5,409 nt of DNA. Origin: an uncultured Caryophanales bacterium (GTDB taxonomy: Bacteria > Bacillota_I > Bacilli_A > RFN20 > CAG-826). Under the pieces are notes generated by a model. That model was not told the origin of the DNA. It did not search any database and saw nothing but the letters and a program-made list of their open reading frames with translations. The translations under genes were made by a program, and so were the position numbers. Location of the stretch: NCBI GenBank assembly GCA_946622925.1, contig CAMOQM010000069.1:1-5409 (forward strand), given 5' to 3'. Shown one piece after another: positions 1-5,409 of this stretch (position 1 is its first letter; the number at the start of each line of letters is the position of its first letter).

Positions 1-672
1 GCAGAGGTTAAGCTCCCTTTGATGATCAGGGGTCCCTTTATAAGCCTCGAAATCGATTTGGAGTTGCTCACAGCTTCTCTTGGAGATGAAGTTGCCCGCT
101 TTCCTAGCGGCAAAGAAGCCAAGGGCAATGGCTAAGCCAAATAGCCCATAATCGGGGCGGAGGTAGAAGGGGAACCAGGTGATGGTCATGCGGTTAGCTT
201 CTTCTAGGTAACCGGCCACATAGGCGGTAACGTAGATGCCGATGGGGATTAAGGCAAGAAGCTTTTTCCAGCCCGGCGATTTTAAGAATAGCAGGGTTAG
301 TCCGATAAGCACTAAATCGGTGAAGGGGTTGGTGCCGGGGAAAGTCCCATGCATTAAAGTTGGGTCTTTAGCGATAGTAAATATATAGATAGTTAACCCA
401 ATTATGATTAGGCCATAGACGGAAGCGATACGGGCGAGGTATTTCCACTTGTTACGAGTGTAGTGCATACCTTCCGCGAGCATGAAGATAAACAAAGGGA
501 AAGCGATCCTACCCAGGGCTCTAAGGACGGTTATGGCGTTACTCGCCCCTGGACCGATATCGGCTTGATAATTGATCATCAAAACCCCGATATGGTCAAT
601 CACCATGAAAACCATGGCGATGATCCTTAGCCAAAAAGAAGAGAGGATTTGCAGGGATTTTTTGTTATCCAT
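1..672 (-). CDS. TraX-family multi-pass membrane protein (putative acyltransferase), C-terminus cut by window edge
   Basis: The frame starts at ATG 672-670 and stays open for 224 codons to the left edge, so the stop lies outside the window. The family marks are visible: R16-I-I-A-M followed by a D26-H27-I-G pair inside the first membrane helix; G54-R-I-A-F-P-L-F then E67-G and T72-R-N (compare the GR-hAFPhFaF-EG-hTrN pattern of TraX proteins); and a late Y175-G-L-F-G helix. About six hydrophobic segments can be drawn: near 14-33, 52-68, 79-101, 117-130, 137-155 and 174-189. F-plasmid TraX N-acetylates pilin. Bacillota relatives are chromosomal and mostly uncharacterised, and are presumed to transfer acyl groups to a surface substrate. 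The gene overlaps the upstream protease gene by 8 bp and has no clear ribosome binding site of its own, so translation is probably coupled. A charged tail after residue 190 appears to be cytoplasmic. Family assignment is good; the substrate is unknown. Confidence 0.85.
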   Translation of the reverse strand, partial: MDNKKSLQILSSFWLRIIAMVFMVIDHIGVLMINYQADIGPGASNAITVLRALGRIAFPLFIFMLAEGMHYTRNKWKYLARIASVYGLIIIGLTIYIFTIAKDPTLMHGTFPGTNPFTDLVLIGLTLLFLKSPGWKKLLALIPIGIYVTAYVAGYLEEANRMTITWFPFYLRPDYGLFGLAIALGFFAARKAGNFISKRSCEQLQIDFEAYKGTPDHQRELNLC

Positions 673-1552
673 TCTTGGGAATTAACGATATCGCGATAGA
701 GATGACGTTATTTAAGGCATGTCCCACATAGCTTCCGGCGAACCCGAATTTATCATAGAGGAAGCAGAAGACCACACCAGAGAAAATATAGGGTGGCATG
801 TTAAGTAGTTCGGCGATAACTTGGCCTTGGTATGCGGGGTTCCAAATAGAAGACCAGGCGAAATGGATGAACCCGAAGATTATCGCGGTCACGATGTAGC
901 CAACCACTTTGCCAGCCCGGCTTAGGAAAGAGAATAGTCCAACGCGGTAAGTGACTTCTTCAACAAAAGGTCCGACTAAACCAAATACTAGGAAAGAGAC
1001 AAAGGGTCCGGCGAGTACCATGGCGTTGATGCCGCTTTGGTTGGCGTTAGGGCCAGGTTTAATTCCAAGGCCATTTAAAATCGCGGCGGAAAGGAAACCA
1101 TAGAGTATCTCAAAGAACAAGATGGCTAGATAACCGACAAGTCCGGCGACATAAGGCTTCCAACCTTTGAATGACTTTCCGATTTCAATCCAGTTTTTCC
1201 ATAGGATTAAACCTAGGATTAGGAATATCGTTAAGTAAACACCCGAATTGATGCCGAGGTTAAGTCCGGGCTGTTTGAGCAAATCGGTGAGTTCTTGGAC
1301 GGTGATGCCGGGATTAGCGGACACGATGACGGATTGGGCGATTAAAGAAATAATTAGACCTAATACCTGAAGTCCGGCTAGGCCGACTAAAAAGAGCGAG
1401 ATTTGGGTGGGGATTCCGGCATGGATGAAATGTTCGTAACGCTTAGAGGCTTTTTCATCCGGGTTAGGGGTGCCGCAGTGGGGGCATTTTCCCATAGTTG
1501 GATCCATTCGGTTATGACAATTTTGGCATTCGGTTTTAAGGAAATAAGACAT
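665..1552 (-). CDS. CPBP (Abi/Rce1-like) intramembrane metalloprotease with N-terminal zinc ribbon
   Basis: This is a complete 295-residue protein with ATG at 1552-1550 and TAA at 667-665. An AAAGGA ribosome binding site lies 7 nt before the start. Residues 9-26 form a small zinc ribbon, CxxC (C9, C12) and CxxC (C23, C26), predicted to be cytoplasmic. Membrane helices follow from about residue 50. The three CPBP catalytic motifs are intact: E198-E199-VTY-R203, F226-GFI-H230 and H278-ALN-N282. In this family the Glu and His residues sit within the membrane and bind the metal that activates water for peptide cleavage. Characterised members process prenylated proteins (Rce1), take part in bacteriocin self-immunity, or act as accessory surface proteins. 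The gene is first in an operon with the overlapping TraX-like gene and diverges from the giant membrane protein gene. A metal-dependent membrane protease is a confident call; its substrate cannot be told from the sequence. Zinc-ribbon fusions to CPBP domains are known in Bacillota, so the architecture is unusual but not unique. Confidence 0.95.
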   Translation of the reverse strand: MSYFLKTECQNCHNRMDPTMGKCPHCGTPNPDEKASKRYEHFIHAGIPTQISLFLVGLAGLQVLGLIISLIAQSVIVSANPGITVQELTDLLKQPGLNLGINSGVYLTIFLILGLILWKNWIEIGKSFKGWKPYVAGLVGYLAILFFEILYGFLSAAILNGLGIKPGPNANQSGINAMVLAGPFVSFLVFGLVGPFVEEVTYRVGLFSFLSRAGKVVGYIVTAIIFGFIHFAWSSIWNPAYQGQVIAELLNMPPYIFSGVVFCFLYDKFGFAGSYVGHALNNVISIAISLIPKNG

Positions 1553-1559
1553 AAAAAGG

Positions 1560-1565
1560 TCCTTT
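1560..1565 (-). promoter_or_regulatory. Ribosome binding site of the CPBP protease gene
   Basis: On the minus strand AAAGGA (1565 to 1560) is followed by a 7-nt spacer CCTTTTT and ATG at 1552-1550. Strength and spacing are typical of Bacillota. It supports 1552 as the start, which also keeps the zinc ribbon at the very N-terminus. Confidence 0.7.
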
Positions 1566-1575
1566 AACAGCCCAT

Positions 1576-1604
1576 ATATTAAACCTTTGTCGCGTTCCTA
1601 GGCT
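1576..1604 (-). promoter_or_regulatory. Weak candidate promoter of the CPBP-TraX operon
   Basis: On the minus strand TAATAT (1581 to 1576) is a fair -10 box about 24 nt before the start codon, but the hexamer 17 bp upstream (AGCCTA, 1604 to 1599) does not resemble TTGACA. An overlapping TATATG is an alternative -10. The operon must be transcribed from this 108-bp gap or from further upstream through the divergent gene; the gap is more likely. The call is uncertain. Confidence 0.25.
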
Positions 1605-1641
1605 ATTGTTTATTTCGCGTGTGTGACGCATAATAAATAAT
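1605..1641. promoter_or_regulatory. 37-bp imperfect inverted repeat overlapping the promoter (candidate operator)
   Basis: The sequence is symmetric around position 1623. The core is GCGT (1617-1620), a 5-nt spacer GTGTG, then ACGC (1626-1629). Outside a two-base mismatch on each side, A/T-rich arms continue the symmetry (for example TTTATT at 1609-1614 against AATAAA at 1632-1637). Counting from 1605/1641 inward, 13 of 16 arm positions pair. It spans the whole -35 to -10 interval of the rightward promoter and lies about 25 bp upstream of the likely leftward -10. A dimeric repressor or activator site is therefore the simplest reading. The A/T-rich outer arms could pair partly by chance; the GC core is the firmer part. 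Confidence 0.4.
1606..1634 (+). promoter_or_regulatory. Candidate sigma70-type promoter of the giant membrane protein gene
   Basis: A -35-like TTGTTT (1606-1611) is separated by exactly 17 bp from CATAAT (1629-1634), which matches the TATAAT consensus at five of six positions. Transcription would start near 1641, leaving a short leader of about 20 nt before ATG 1661 that contains the ribosome binding site. The -35 box is only a partial match, so the promoter may be of modest strength or need an activator. It is embedded in an inverted repeat. Confidence 0.5.
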
Positions 1642-1648
1642 CAAATCT

Positions 1649-1653
1649 AGGGG
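1649..1653 (+). promoter_or_regulatory. Ribosome binding site of the giant membrane protein gene
   Basis: AGGGG lies 7 nt before ATG 1661. It is a partial match to the anti-Shine-Dalgarno complement AGGAGG at proper spacing. With the in-frame stop at 1634-1636 and no other start codon between them, it fixes the start of the gene. Confidence 0.6.
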
Positions 1654-1660
1654 CGAAAGC

Positions 1661-4600
1661 ATGCCAGGACCAGGTAGCACCATCAACATAGACACCATCA
1701 TTTCCACACTTGATCTGATCTTGACCATCACCTTCTGGTCGGTCTTGGGTTCTTTGCTTATCTATTTCATCATCGGCTTGCTTAGAGGCTGGAAGCATGG
1801 GACTTACCGCACCGTTTTCATGCTTATTATCCTCGTCACCTTATTGGCCCTAATGCCGGTTTGGATCAATATCGCTGATGGCCTTAACCTCGCCCAGATG
1901 GGACTAGGGCCTATCCAACTTGAAGTCCGGGGGACCATGATAAGCGTCACCCCGACCACGGGTTTTGCCACGATTAAGGAAATCGTCTATAAGGTTTTAA
2001 AAGACGGCTATCAAGTCAAGGCCTCGCCCGAAGCCATCATGGAATATGCCGTGGCCTTCTCCGCTTCGGCGATAAGGCTGGTTTTGGTTACCGTCATCGC
2101 TTTGCTAACCATGACGGTTGGATCCTTGCTATCTTTCTTGCTTTGGCATATCGCCTTCAAACATTTTATCCCCAAAGAAAAACGCAAAGCCAAGCTTAGG
2201 ATCATCTCCGCTTTGGAAGAAACGGTGGTGGGGGCCCTTTGCCTAGTGCTTTTGGTCACGCCGATGACCGGCATGGTCAACGCCTTCCATGGCTATGTCG
2301 ATACTTCGACCATTCCCGATAAAAACGAAACCGTCCAACTCTATAAACGGGTGGCCGATACCTATGAGAAATCCATCCTTAACCAAGCCTTCTTTGCTTG
2401 GACTAGGGGAAGTGGCAAAGTCAGTTTGGACGTCCAACTCGCCGAATTCCTAGCCGCCTCCGATATGGGCAATGCCTCGGCTAACGTCATCACCGAAATA
2501 AGGGCTTTGGCCTCTACCGGTGGGGGATTACTTAACCTCTTGGCTTCATCTAAGGGAACCTCCGAAACCTCTTCTTTGATGTTATCCCCGGTCGAATTCG
2601 TCGGACGCAGCGTCGCTTCTTTACTCTCATTGTCCGGCAACGAGGGCATGAAGGTTTTGTCTAACCTTTCTTCCTTTGCCGCCGATATTTCCTCCAATTA
2701 CGAAGAAGTTAGCAAAGTCTTAGGCAACGAAACCATCTACCGCGTGGCTTCTCCTAAGCTTAAGGGCAAAGCTTATCTAGAAGAGAGCAAGCAGGCCTAT
2801 AATCGGTTACTAAATTCAGGAATCATCGAAACCGAATTAGACCCCATTACCGAATTAAACCAAATCCCGGTTTACGATAACCCCTATTTTGCCTTGACTT
2901 CCGATTCGACTTTAAATGCTTTGGAAAGGGTCTATTCCTCGCCCAAGGAAAAAGCGGTGGTCGATTCCTTGCTCCATGGTTATCTTTGTTCCAATATCCA
3001 AGATGTCGGAGTCAAAACCATCGCCCCGAATTTAGAGGAAGGGGATATCGATTCTTTCGCTTCTTATGATTATTTGTTTGAAGCCAAAACCATCGTCTCC
3101 ACTTTCAACAAGCTAAATAAGATGGAACCGGCCCTTGCCAAAAAGGCCATCACCCAGGTTAAGCGGGCGGATTCTTCTTCTAGCGACGAAGAAATTAGCA
3201 CCCAGGAAATCCTTAATCTCGCTTTATCGGCTTTTGCTAATAAAGGTCAGGAATTCATCGAGCTATTCGTTGGACCTCGTGATAGCAAAAAAGAACCGGT
3301 TATTAACGAAAAAGGCATTTCGCAAAATGGCTGTTTATTTGATTCCGGTTTGATTAACGCCGTCTTCCCGATCGCCTTAGAAATCGCCGGCACCGAAATG
3401 GCTAGTAGCCTCCAATCTAGCGTCGATATGTCCGCTTTAGGGCAAGTGGCCGTCGAACTTCAAGGCGCCAATACCAAAGAGAATATCGTTAACGACAAAC
3501 GTGAATTCGGCCATGTCCTCGATATCGTGGGGAATATGCTTACCAACCCTTATGCCTCTTCTACCGATGAAGCCAAAGTCAAGGAAGGCCAAGCCATCGC
3601 CGATGCCGCGAAAAACCTGCTTTTGGATTATAAGGCCCATAAGGGCATCGATCTCGATCCGGAAGGCAACCTTTATTCCTATGACGTTTCCTTAATGAAG
3701 GCCGTGGCTAATGGCATCGTCGGAATCGATAATTCCAAAATCATGACCGCCATGATGCCACCTCTAGCCGAAAGCATGTTAACCTCGGCTTCTGATTCGC
3801 TTAAGCAACTTGGTCTAGTCGGAATCAATCCTTCGCCCACCGATGATAATGGTAAGTCCACCTTAGGTTGGGAATTAGGAAAAATCATCGCCATCGGATA
3901 CCGCTGCGAACACGTCTTCCCCATCTTTGTCAGAAGCGGTAACTATTCCATCGATTCCATTTCCAGAGCCATGTCCAGCCATGCCGATGAATTCGAAAGG
4001 CTCCTTGATATCGTTTCCTATTCCAAGATCCTTAATCCCTCTTTTAGGGTGGTGGATGACCAATACGTGGTCGATACCAAGAAAACTCAGACCGAACATC
4101 CCACCGATAAAGTGGTGGATAACCTTAATTTCGTCAAACTCCTTAACTCTTTATTCTCTTCCTTCAATTTGGATGAGGTTTTGGCCGATGATGCCCTTGA
4201 TTCCAGCGCGGTCACTTTGGCTAACGAATATCAAGAAGCCGCCTTCATCGGAGATTATCTATCCGTGAAGACCGTCGATCACGAAAACAATGCCTTAATC
4301 GAGGCCATTTCCACCGTTTTGGATTCCGGGGTTTTGGATGCTTTATCCTCAATGGCCGGTTCTTCCAATATCTTACGTAATCTCCAAGACGCCAAAATCG
4401 ATACTATCTTCTCGGCGATTGGGGGTTCCTACGTTTTAAAGAAAGTCATCCCCGGCTATTTCGACCAAGCCATTTTGGAAAAGGTCTTCAATGCCGGAGG
4501 TGGAACTTCCTTCGATTTAAAGGCCTACGGCATCACCTTCAAAAATATCGGCGATACCCAGGAAGCCTGGGATAAGGAAGGCGAATACTTCTCCACTTTA

Positions 4601-5409
4601 ATAAGTTTGGCGAGCCGGGGCATCGATTTAAGCCAATTCGACTTAATTAAAGACGGCGAATCCTTAATCGAAATCATGTCGGCTTTATCCTCCTCGAAGA
4701 TGTTCCAACCCTATGAACTCGACGAACACGGGGCCATCGTCACCGATGAAGATGGCAATTATGTCCGGGATTACGTCTTCCCCTCTTTCTTCTCCGATAA
4801 ACTTCTAGCTTCGGCGGGCGATGATGCGCTTAAGTATTTCCAAAACCGCGACGCCGATCCTTCCGCCAAAGCCGAGGAACGTTGCTCGACCTTCGTCGCC
4901 GAATGCAAGAAATTGGATGCCCCCGAAAAGTGGGCTATCGAAACCAATGGCGAATTCAAGAAGCTTTCCAAAGTATTCAATGGCCTTTCTTCATTTGAAA
5001 GCTTGGATGCCCTAAGCAAAATCAATTCCTCTAATTTGGCCAAACTCAAATATACCTTGCGCGATATAGCCGACACGGATACCTTCTCCTGCGTCTTCAT
5101 CGGCAACGCCTTAAACGATGCGCTTAAAGGTATGAGCTCGGATACCTTGGATTTCTCTAGCGCCTATACCGCCTATTTCTATGACGATGAGCGGACCGGC
5201 AGCTATGATAGGGCCGCCAAAGCCGAGGAAATGAAAGGCCAAGTCAATGAATTATTCGACGTCATGGATATCGTTTTCGATAAGGACTATGGCATCTATG
5301 ATGGCACTTCCGTTTCTTTGGATGGGATCAACCTTAAGACCATCTCCACCGAATATTTCTTACGTCCGTTACTTGAAAGCACCCATGATTCGGTGGTCTT
5401 CCATCCAAC
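1661..5409 (+). CDS. Giant membrane-anchored protein, CvpA-like N-terminal membrane domain plus very large extracytoplasmic repeat region; C-terminus beyond window
   Basis: One frame runs from ATG 1661 through 1,249 complete codons to the right edge; I read every codon and found no stop. The start is well fixed: an in-frame TAA lies at 1634-1636, no ATG, GTG or TTG lies between it and 1661, and AGGGG sits 7 nt upstream. Four hydrophobic segments are seen near residues 13-41, 50-69, 136-162 and 186-206. The first inner loop has R42, K45 and R50, and the second (167-180) is dense in Lys and Arg. The positive-inside rule therefore places both the N-terminus and everything after about 207 outside the cell. 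Helix layout, the GLLRG turn after helix 1 and the VVGALC helix 4 recall CvpA-family proteins, though the match is distant. The remaining 1,040 or more residues are acidic, Ser/Asp/Leu-rich, poor in Cys and mostly helical in character, with degenerate repeats. No catalytic motif, sortase signal or known adhesin domain is visible. Function is unknown; a surface or envelope structural role is only an inference. Confidence 0.93.
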   Translation, partial: MPGPGSTINIDTIISTLDLILTITFWSVLGSLLIYFIIGLLRGWKHGTYRTVFMLIILVTLLALMPVWINIADGLNLAQMGLGPIQLEVRGTMISVTPTTGFATIKEIVYKVLKDGYQVKASPEAIMEYAVAFSASAIRLVLVTVIALLTMTVGSLLSFLLWHIAFKHFIPKEKRKAKLRIISALEETVVGALCLVLLVTPMTGMVNAFHGYVDTSTIPDKNETVQLYKRVADTYEKSILNQAFFAWTRGSGKVSLDVQLAEFLAASDMGNASANVITEIRALASTGGGLLNLLASSKGTSETSSLMLSPVEFVGRSVASLLSLSGNEGMKVLSNLSSFAADISSNYEEVSKVLGNETIYRVASPKLKGKAYLEESKQAYNRLLNSGIIETELDPITELNQIPVYDNPYFALTSDSTLNALERVYSSPKEKAVVDSLLHGYLCSNIQDVGVKTIAPNLEEGDIDSFASYDYLFEAKTIVSTFNKLNKMEPALAKKAITQVKRADSSSSDEEISTQEILNLALSAFANKGQEFIELFVGPRDSKKEPVINEKGISQNGCLFDSGLINAVFPIALEIAGTEMASSLQSSVDMSALGQVAVELQGANTKENIVNDKREFGHVLDIVGNMLTNPYASSTDEAKVKEGQAIADAAKNLLLDYKAHKGIDLDPEGNLYSYDVSLMKAVANGIVGIDNSKIMTAMMPPLAESMLTSASDSLKQLGLVGINPSPTDDNGKSTLGWELGKIIAIGYRCEHVFPIFVRSGNYSIDSISRAMSSHADEFERLLDIVSYSKILNPSFRVVDDQYVVDTKKTQTEHPTDKVVDNLNFVKLLNSLFSSFNLDEVLADDALDSSAVTLANEYQEAAFIGDYLSVKTVDHENNALIEAISTVLDSGVLDALSSMAGSSNILRNLQDAKIDTIFSAIGGSYVLKKVIPGYFDQAILEKVFNAGGGTSFDLKAYGITFKNIGDTQEAWDKEGEYFSTLISLASRGIDLSQFDLIKDGESLIEIMSALSSSKMFQPYELDEHGAIVTDEDGNYVRDYVFPSFFSDKLLASAGDDALKYFQNRDADPSAKAEERCSTFVAECKKLDAPEKWAIETNGEFKKLSKVFNGLSSFESLDALSKINSSNLAKLKYTLRDIADTDTFSCVFIGNALNDALKGMSSDTLDFSSAYTAYFYDDERTGSYDRAAKAEEMKGQVNELFDVMDIVFDKDYGIYDGTSVSLDGINLKTISTEYFLRPLLESTHDSVVFHP
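3503..5409 (+). repeat. Degenerate ~100-residue protein repeats within the giant membrane protein
   Basis: A motif of the form acidic/Asn, aromatic or Leu, two variable residues, then Leu/Ile/Val and more hydrophobics recurs at residues 615 (EFGHVLDIV), 777 (EFERLLDIV), 877 (NALIEAIS), 975 (EYFSTLIS), 1098 (EFKKLSKV) and 1197 (ELFDVMDIV). Three of the steps are 98-100 residues (777 to 877, 877 to 975, 1098 to 1197); the other two are 162 and 123. Two units are preceded by a shared E-x-W lead-in (W970 and W1091, each followed by a short stretch ending in GE). A second motif, S-x-hydrophobic pair then Pro, recurs downstream: SKIMTAMMP (692), SYVLKKVIP (923), SKMFQP (1012) and STEYFLRP (1229). 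The repeats exist at protein level only; there is no obvious DNA identity between copies, so they are old. Boundaries are approximate because they were aligned by eye. Confidence 0.5.

Noticed and set aside
1555..1565. Short palindrome AAAGG-T-CCTTT over the protease ribosome binding site, as a possible regulatory hairpin.
   Set aside because: A one-base centre cannot form a stable RNA hairpin, and 5-bp arms around a Shine-Dalgarno sequence are easily expected by chance.
1610..1798. Minus-strand open frame of 62 codons across the divergent gap and the start of the giant gene.
   Set aside because: It covers the rightward promoter, ribosome binding site and first membrane helix. Its own translation is a mixed-charge peptide with no recognisable feature and no good start context.
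2011..2697. Several open frames on the minus strand (2011-2280, 2243-2437, 2362-2697) that could be read as small antisense genes.
   Set aside because: They lie wholly inside the long plus-strand coding frame, have no convincing ribosome binding sites, and their translations are low-complexity or basic without family features. They are by-products of the host gene's codon bias.
3135..5106. Further short open frames on both strands within the giant gene (for example 3135-3353, 3927-4268, 4771-5106).
   Set aside because: Same reason: they overlap the continuous plus-strand gene, their composition is rich in Ser, Pro, Arg or Met as expected from shifted reading, and no start signals support them.
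1661..5409. Possibility that the long gene is two or more genes or contains a frameshift.
   Set aside because: Codon-by-codon reading gave one unbroken frame with even amino-acid character; no internal stop or change of frame was found.
1..5409. tRNA or rRNA genes, CRISPR arrays, insertion-sequence ends, DNA tandem repeats, rho-independent terminators.
   Set aside because: None seen. No evenly spaced identical repeats, no terminal inverted repeats with flanking duplications, and no GC-stem plus T-run. Both outer genes run off the window, so their terminators are not included.
1..5409. Mycoplasma-type code with TGA read as Trp.
   Set aside because: All Trp codons in the three genes are TGG, no in-frame TGA occurs in any of them, and the genes read normally with the standard bacterial code.

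Overview
The window (5,409 bp) carries parts of three protein-coding genes in a divergent layout. It looks like chromosomal DNA of an uncultured low-to-moderate-GC Gram-positive bacterium (Bacillota, perhaps a Bacilli or Mollicutes-related gut lineage). This placement is inferred from the TraX-family and zinc-ribbon CPBP pair, Shine-Dalgarno-like sites, codon use rich in AAA, GAA, ATC and GCC, and standard use of TGG for Trp with TGA unused inside genes. It is not proven by any marker gene.

Left part (1-1552, minus strand): a two-gene operon. The first gene (1552-665) is a complete CPBP-family intramembrane metalloprotease (Abi/Rce1-like) with an N-terminal zinc ribbon. Its last codons overlap by 8 bp the start of a TraX-family membrane protein (672 to the left edge, truncated there after 224 codons).

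Middle (1553-1660): a 108-bp divergent intergenic region. It holds a reasonable sigma70-type promoter for the rightward gene, a weak candidate for the leftward operon, and a 37-bp imperfect inverted repeat that covers the whole rightward promoter and looks like an operator.

Right part (1661 to the right edge, plus strand): one uninterrupted reading frame of at least 1,249 codons, with no stop before the window ends. It predicts four N-terminal membrane helices arranged like the CvpA family, then at least about 1,040 residues on the outer face of the membrane. That region contains degenerate helical repeats with a recurring spacing near 100 residues. I do not recognise this protein by function. 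It is the main novelty of the window.

All three products are predicted to sit in the cell membrane. A shared role at the cell surface is possible, but nothing in the sequence proves that the genes work together.
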